Assembly: GCA_032173965.1 (NCBI GenBank)
Contig: CM063295.1
Coordinates: forward strand, 558,001-622,000
Reading direction: 5' to 3'
Source of the DNA: Sitta carolinensis
Lineage: Eukaryota > Chordata > Aves > Passeriformes > Sittidae
Length of the DNA: 64,000 nucleotides
Below, piece by piece: positions 58,426 through 64,000 of the stretch (the first letter of the stretch is position 1; every line of letters begins with the position of its first letter). The translations under genes and the position numbers were made by a program. Below the pieces are notes generated by a model. It saw only the letters and a list, made by a program, of their open reading frames with translations, searched no databases and had not been told where the DNA came from.

Positions 58426-61400
58426 CTGTGAAGAGAGAGAGGCGGAGAGATGGATGGTAAGGGGGGGAATGAGGAGGATCAGGGGCCGGAGGCAGCACAC
58501 AGCATGGAGGAATGGTGAGGGTGAAGGAACAGCTGCCCCAGTGGTGCCCGTGAGCAGGTGGCAGCAGCCTGGCAAAGGGCCATGGGCACGCCATGCCCAG
58601 AGAATGCCCAAGGGGTTCCCCAGCATGCCAGGGCCCAAATTCACAGACTGCTCTCCTGCCTCCACTCCTCTCTCCAAGCCCTTACCACTCAACTTTTGCA
58701 TGTGCCACCCACAGCTTGGCTGAGGCTGCCCCAACATCTCATCACCTGTAGCTAGAGAGAGACAGTCCCTGTCCTGCTCCTGGTACCATGAGGGATCTGT
58801 GTGAAGTCCCTCTTGTGAGCAGTGTCCAACCCTCAGACCAACTGGACCACAACAGCTCAGCCAAACTATAACTGAAACCTCTTTGGAACATGGCACCAAA
58901 TTTCAACCCGTGCACAAGCTTGGGATTCTCAAGCAAATGAGGTCATCAGGGCCCTGGCTACCAACGCCGGGAGCTGCTGCTTGGCTTCAAAGGTCCAAAG
59001 GCAGGACACCCATCCTTGGCCAGGCAAGGCAACATTTCCTTTGGCACATCTGTGAGGGCTTGAGGATCTCCATGAGTGCTGCCCTGGCAGGGTGGTCCCA
59101 GGCCTGGCCCACGTGAGTGCTGACAGCCCTGAGCAGCTGTGGCAGGTCTCAGCTGATTTACACCAGCCCAGGAGCCTTGCCTTTGAACTCGCCTTTCTTG
59201 GAGAACATCGTAAAACGCTTTCAAGCAGGCGTGTCCAGAGCTTTGCAACTTCAAAAGCCACACGGGCAGCCCGCCAAGAACTTGAGGGCTGCACTTCAGT
59301 TCCACAGAAATCTATGGGCATTCCTCAAATGGAAAATAATCCACTGAGGCACAGTTGTCTCTGCTAGGATGTCCTGGCTGGGTGCAGAGACATTGGCTAT
59401 CAAACCTCCCCAGCAATAAACCAACCAGCTTGTTGGCTCTGTTCTTCCTCTGCCATTCCTTTAGGGTTGCTTTCAACCCAAACCAGTCCATGATTTAATG
59501 ACTTTCTGCTCCATCATCCTTAGTCCTGGGCACCTGGAATTTCTCAGAAGGGAAATTTCAACAGGGGAAGGATCTCCATGGCACACAAAGCCACAAAGCC
59601 AGAGGGGGACCTGCCCAAGATGTGTTTCCTGGGGGATGTCCTCATTGGGGGATCCTTCCTGGAGCAGGTATGAGTGATGAGAGCTGAGGGGTCAGGTCTT
59701 GGCAGCAAAGCCCTCATGGAGAGGAGTCAGGTCACACAGCTGCTCCAGCATAGTCTGAAGGAACAAGGAAGGAGCTCTGCCTACTGCCCCAGCTGGAACT
59801 GGAGCAGGTTCTGCCACTCGACTTGCCACAGGCTGGAGACAGAAGGATCCTGCTCTCCCTTCCCTAATGGGGAAGGCTGGAGCAGAGACCACACACCTGG
59901 GAAGGGGAGGCTGTAGAAGGAGCACAGCCAGGGCAGGGGTGACAGCCAAATTTTGGCCCAAAAGGATGATGTGTTTCAACACCAGGATGTGGCAAGGATG
60001 TGGCACATTGCTCTGCCTGCCCACACTGGGTGTCACCAACCTTCTGTCACTTGCTGAGCCACAGACCAAGAACTGAACTTCAGCCCCACTGCCTTGTCCC
60101 CAGAATTCAATACTTGTGGTCCTGGCTCACTCCTTCTGCAGCAGTAGCCATCACTCATGCCTGTCCTACCAGGAGCCTCATCCCTACAGCAGGGACAGAG
60201 AGAGTCAGGGCAGGAGTGCTGTGGGTCTCCAGGGAACCTCACTCCTGGGACAGTGGAGGATGGGGAGGGAAGTGCCAGGTATGGGGCACATGAGCCCTGC
60301 TGCCTCCATCCCCATCCTGCCAGCCCTATCCCTCCGGGCACAGCAGAGCCATTCCACCACCTGTTACAGGCTCTGGTACCTTTACACTGGTCTCTTTGGA
60401 GAGTCCTGTTTCGTACTGAGGGCAGACCCTCAAGGTGACAGAGCCCGGCTTCTTCCCTCGGTCGATCAAGCCCCCGGGCTGCTCTGGCTGCTGCTTTGGC
60501 AAATTCTGAGTCCACTCATCCAAGCGCGTCCGGCAGACGGGCTCTGAGCCCTGCCCACCCCGGTGGGGCTCGGGGCTGGGTGTCAAGCCAGTCCCCAGCC
60601 TGAGCTGGCCACAGTGGCCCGTGGTCCTGCTCTCTGTCGGGGAGCTGTCCACAGAGCCTGGGCAGGACTTTCTCGGGGCGGGGCAGTGGGGCTTGGGGAA
60701 GTCCAGGCTGCTGGTCCGAACGCAGTATGCCTGTCGCTTCTCCGTGATGCGCAGCAGCTCAATCTGCCGGCTGGGCAGGACAAAGTCACTGTCATAGAGC
60801 TTGGGCGGGGGTTGGGACTCCTCTGGCGGTGGCGGCACTGGGGGTGGGTTCTTCAGCTCGTGGCTCTGCAGGACATCCGGAGCACTGTCCCGCAGGGTGC
60901 GGGCAACTCTCCGGCTGCAGCACTCGGGCCCTGAGGAGGAGTACACCAGGTCGAGCTCCTTCGGACTCTGCGCCCGGCTGGAGTCATAGTCACTGTCGGT
61001 GGCCAGGAACACCTCCGAGGAGCCTTCCTCATCCGATAGCCCGTGCGAGTCTGAGAGGGGGGAGAGAAGCAAAGAAGGGCTCAGCCTGAGTGCGGACAAC
61101 ACCTGCAGAGGTGGAATCTGAGGCAGCCTCTGAGGTTCACCCTCTTGTCACACACCTGAGCTGTGCCCACCACAGCACAGGCAGAGTGGGTCCTGCCCTG
61201 CCTCAGACCAACTGCTCTGCCCATACTCGTGGGTGCTGCCCTGGCTGAGACAAACTGCCCTGCCCCTACTCCTGCTCCAGCCCTGAGGGCACCTTGGGCG
61301 CAGCCACCTCTGCCCCGCTCTGGCAGCCCCGGAGCCCACCAGGCAGGAGCTCAGCATGGCCGGTCCTTACCGGAGTTGAGCTTGCGGCTGGTCTCTGGTG

Positions 61401-64000
61401 AGGGCACTGGGGACGGAAGGTAGTCAAGGTGGGATGAGGAGGATCGGGTTTTCTCCTTCACTGGCCCCCCGGCCTCGCTGAGGAAGCCACTGAGAGAGAC
61501 CCCATAGGAGGGCTGCTTGTAGCGGGCATGCTGCAGGACATCCATGATCCAGCGCATCTCTCGCCAGATCTCCTCCATTTGCTGCCAACAGAGGAAATGG
61601 AGGAACCCTTTCACACAGCAAACGACAGCAACAAGAAAGTCCCATGGCAAAACACACCTCTCCTGTCTGTACACACACCTCTCCTCAGAGCTTTGGGGGA
61701 ATCCCTGAGCTGGGAAATGCAAAGAAAGTGCTCTCAGGTAGGGACAGGGGTAGTGTGGGATGCTCTTTTACAAATCCATCCCAAAATGCACTTGCAGGCC
61801 CTTTTCTAGCAAGGAGGGCATGTGCAATGCAAAAGCCTTTGGGTCTCTCCTTGGGATTTTTAATGTGATCATTGCAGTAAGAAGTTGCTCAATAAAGCAA
61901 CTGCAGCCTGGAGAAAAGAAGGCTCCAGGGAGACCTCGTAGCCCCTTCCAGGGCCTAAAGGGGTTCCAGGAGAGCTGGAGAGGGACTTGGGACAAGGGGC
62001 TGGAGTGACAGGACAAAGGTGAATGGCTTCTCACTGCCAGAGGGCAGGGATATTGGGAAGGATTGCTCCCTGTGAGGGTGGGCAGGCCCTGGCACAGGGT
62101 GCCCAGAGCAGCTGTGGCTGCCCCTAGATGCCTGGCAGTGCCCAAGGCCAAGTTAGACATGGCTTGGACCAACTCGGGCTAGTGGAAGGTAGGACTGGAT
62201 GAAGTTTAATGTCTGTTCCAACCCAAACCACTCCATGAATCTATGAAAGACCAGGCTGTCTGCCCACCAGCCACATCAGAGAACCTCCCTGGGGCCACCA
62301 AGACGAGGGAACAGCCCTGGTGCAGATGCTGCTGCCTGTGTCCTGACAGGTCAGGGGCACTGTTGAGTCTGGCTCCCACCCCATACCTGGATGTAGTCCT
62401 GAACCTGCTGGTGCCTCTGCTTGGCAGTAGAGAGCTCAGCATCAGAGAAAGCCTCCCTGAGGCTTTGCTGGGAGAGGAGCGACTCCAGCTCCAGCAGGGC
62501 TGACACCTGGCAGTACTGCGTGATGAACTCCCGGTCATACGTGAAGAAGTGGACTGGGAGAAGAAACAAGAGGAGGGGGCATGAAAAACATGAGGTTCCA
62601 TGCTGTGGATACCCTACAGGCTCCTCCCTATCACCCAAGATGAGGAGGCAACACTGTCCATTAGTTCACCTGGACAGTCCTCAGTACAACCCTCCATTCC
62701 TCCTCCCCAGGGAGTGAGGAAATTCTAGCCATCTCACTGCCCAGCCCTGCTCTCAGGAGGCCTCAGAGGACAAGGGGACCAGCAGGGTTCAGTTTTGGCA
62801 TTCGGTCTCCTCACCCAGCTCGAAGATCTGGAGCGGCAGTGTGAGGAAGCCAGAGCGAGGGGTGTAGGGGTTGTTCTGGCCTGGAGCAGTGCAGACATCG
62901 TCTGACGGAGGCAGCAGCAGCAGGAAGGAGACCTGATCCCCAAAGTCCAGCACCTCTTGGCTATACAGACGGAAGTCTTTGGCCTACAGGAAGACAGTGC
63001 AGGTAACAGCTGCACTCATCACCTGGTGGGGCCTCTGCCCAGTCCTCATGCACAGAGCAGTCCTCAGGGACCACCTGCAGGCAGGGGACACTGCAGCTAC
63101 AGCATGCAACCAGAGGCTCCCTGCTTCTGGCATAATCTGCATAATCTTATCACTTATTCTCTAATTTTTCCTAAAAGTCTTGAAATTTCTGGTCAAAGCC
63201 ACCATGGCAGGGTGTCAAAAATGTGCCACCAGCGATGGCTCAGCGATGTGCAGGGAGGTGCCCTTCCAGCTGCCCAGCCAGAAACACATGCTTGTCATTG
63301 GGGCTGGCAGGTTGCTTCCCAGCAGATACTTGGCATGGTGGCAGAAGATTTCTCCCCACACAGTCTGGCTCCAGGGGCTGCAGCTCCAGCCCAGCACTGG
63401 CCAGGGACCAGCCTGCTTTGGAGGGGCAGAGCTGGGTGGGTCTTGTGCTTCCCAGGACCAAAACACTGACAGCAGTAACAAACTCAGATTTGCCATTGTC
63501 ACTTTGGGGGTACAGTGTGGGAAGGACAAACAGCTCCTGTGGACACTTGTCCCTGGGCAGGCAGACTCACCATTCAACTTCTGTTTGCACGGCACTCAAA
63601 TCTGGGTGCTCCATTCCCAAAAGGAGGGCCAGACATGCAGCTCCTCATCTGCTGCAACCACCAGCACAGCCTCTGGATGCTCACAGCCCCATCCCCTCCC
63701 TCTGCCCCAGACCTTGGCTCCGGCCTCTACCTCTTGCAATGGGATGTTCACCAGGGTCATCAGCTCCTTGATGGCCACTTGGAGTTCCTGAAACAAGGGG
63801 TTCTGGGGCCTGTCAGCCTCTGGCTCTGTGGGAACAGGCTCCTCTGCACTGGCCATCTTCTGCAGCCACTCCCACTCCTCCCTGCAGAAGGCCAGAGAGG
63901 GAGGTGAGGGTGAGGGAAGGAGCAGTTCAGGTGGACATATACACAATTTCTCTGAGACCTGTGTTTGCTTGGCTGCTCCTCTCCCAGACAGTGCAGCAAC
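58138..64000 (-). CDS. ANKFN1-like: ANKFN1-like gene, 3' half, seven exons, runs off the window
   Basis: Seven exons on the minus strand (63959-64000 partial, 63731-63881, 62815-62983, 62387-62553, 61371-61581, 60380-61050, 58138-58425) splice in phase with GT-AG ends to about 565 residues plus TGA. In order the protein shows an EEWEWLQ helix, a conserved block ending in TLPLQIFEL, HFFTYDREF, helical segments, a Ser-rich linker, the acidic Ser/Asp motif FLATDSDYDSSRAQSPKELD, a proline-rich stretch (PPPVPPPPEE), and a C-terminal Ras-association-like domain split by the last intron. These match ANKFN1, the vertebrate member of the fly 'wide awake' family: ankyrin repeats and a fibronectin III domain (both upstream, outside the window), then this C-terminal half. 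Family members act in neurons. The gene lies upstream of a noggin gene in the same direction, as ANKFN1 does to NOG; because that noggin is NOG2, this copy is probably the ANKFN1 paralogue reported lost in placental mammals. The family call is strong; the paralogue call is inference. Confidence 0.88.
59440..59500 (+). mobile_element. possible CR1 tail relic in last intron
   Basis: 'tttcaacccaaaccagtcca' and 'tgatttaatgac' resemble the extreme CR1 3' end ('ttccaacccaaaccactcca tgaatctatga') seen at 62212-62247. Very short. Confidence 0.35.
60380..61050 (-). CDS. ANKFN1-like: ANKFN1-like penultimate exon
   Basis: Acceptor ctctcag at 61051, donor aag|gtacca at 60379. 671 bp, phases 1 to 0. Holds the Ser/Asp motif (EVFLATDSDYDSSRAQSP), a proline-rich stretch near 60806-60857, RQIELLRITEKRQAYCVRTSS, and the first strand of the RA-like domain (SVTLRVCPQYETGLSKETSVK-type segment, the last 21 codons). 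Confidence 0.92.
61371..61581 (-). CDS. ANKFN1-like: ANKFN1-like exon
   Basis: Acceptor ctgttggcag, donor ccg|gtaagg. 211 bp, 70 codons plus one base. Encodes QMEEIWREMRWIMDVLQHAR, then a Ser-rich linker with SSSSHLDYLPSPVPSPETSR. Confidence 0.92.
61905..62250 (+). mobile_element. CR1 3' fragment in an ANKFN1-like intron
   Basis: 'ctggagaaaagaaggctcca', 'gggacttgggacaaggggct', 'ggcaggccctggcacagggt' and the tail 'ccactccatgaatctatgaa'. It lies antisense to the host gene, wholly within the intron between 61581 and 62387. Confidence 0.95.
62387..62553 (-). CDS. ANKFN1-like: ANKFN1-like exon
   Basis: Acceptor cttctcccag, donor cag|gtatgg. 167 bp. Begins HFFTYDREF and continues with a helix rich in Leu, Glu and Gln (LLELESLLSQQSLREAFSD). 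Confidence 0.92.
62815..62983 (-). CDS. ANKFN1-like: ANKFN1-like exon
   Basis: Acceptor cttcctgtag, donor ctgg|gtgagg. 169 bp, 56 codons plus one base. Contains RLYSQEVLDFGDQVSFLLLL and TPRSGFLTLPLQIFEL. Confidence 0.93.
63731..63881 (-). CDS. ANKFN1-like: ANKFN1-like exon
   Basis: Acceptor ggccttctgcag after a long pyrimidine tract, donor gag|gtagag. 151 bp: one leading base plus 50 codons. Encodes EEWEWLQKMAS and ELQVAIKELMTLVNIPLQE. Confidence 0.88.
63959..64000 (-). CDS. ANKFN1-like: ANKFN1-like exon, partial at the window edge
   Basis: The last 42 bases of an exon ending CACAG|GTCTCA. Its phase (two bases left over) joins exactly to the next exon's single leading base to give an Arg codon before EEWEWL. 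The intervening intron would be only 77 bp but has a good pyrimidine tract and AG. The donor is weaker than the others, so this exon is less certain. Confidence 0.6.

Noticed and set aside
58426..58899. Upstream extension of the last ANKFN1-like exon's open frame
   Set aside because: A clear acceptor at 58426 with correct phase ends the exon; the extension has no family resemblance.

Overview
This window is vertebrate nuclear DNA, almost certainly from a bird. It carries many 3'-truncated CR1 retroposon copies with the avian tail signature (a 'ggttggaaaagacc' type end followed by 'gattctatga'). It has a GC-rich, intron-poor CpG-island gene and small introns, and its long non-coding stretches lack Alu, L1 or MIR-rich mammalian structure. 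CR1 subfamily look suggests a neoavian, possibly passerine, genome, but that is inference. Most open frames in the window are chance, repeat-driven or CpG-driven and are not genes. Two genes are supported, both on the minus strand. (1) A single-exon noggin-family gene (9251-9883, 210 codons) with signal peptide, clip segment and the complete nine-cysteine C-terminal knot. It differs enough from the very conserved NOG that I call it the paralogue noggin-2 (NOG2), absent from mammals. It sits in a CpG island of about 2 kb, with two candidate TATA boxes upstream and one AATAAA signal about 1.2 kb downstream of the stop. (2) The 3' half of an ANKFN1-like gene (58138 to beyond the window end at 64000). 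I resolve seven exons with consistent splice phases, about 565 residues, ending in a Ras-association-like domain. Gene order and orientation (ANKFN1-type gene followed by a noggin gene in the same direction) copy the ANKFN1-NOG arrangement of human 17q22. This reads as the second member of a duplicated vertebrate block, here holding NOG2 and an ANKFN1 paralogue. Layout: 1-8064 has no recognised gene. It begins with two back-to-back 18-bp GC-rich minisatellites (about 850-2034) and has CpG-rich patches near 6000 and 7300-7760. 8065-11160 is the NOG2 transcription unit, promoter and CpG island. 11160-57800 is a gene desert of about 47 kb between the two genes. It is littered with CR1 fragments in both orientations, one (AAGGG)n array, one (AGAGGG)n array, a few older repeat relics, and several unique AT-rich or motif-dense segments that are candidate enhancers. 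57800-64000 is the ANKFN1-like 3' end. How the genes relate: noggins are secreted BMP antagonists with complex, distant enhancers, and a gene desert beside a developmental regulator is where such enhancers usually lie. The most striking unexplained item in the desert is a 163-bp foldback (46411-46573): two gap-free 70-bp arms at 60/70 identity around a perfect 16-bp palindrome. Also notable are a cluster of three perfect POU octamers near 19.8-20.1 kb and an orphan CpG-rich patch near 37.6-38.3 kb. No tRNA, rRNA, CRISPR, intact transposon or retroviral gene was recognised.
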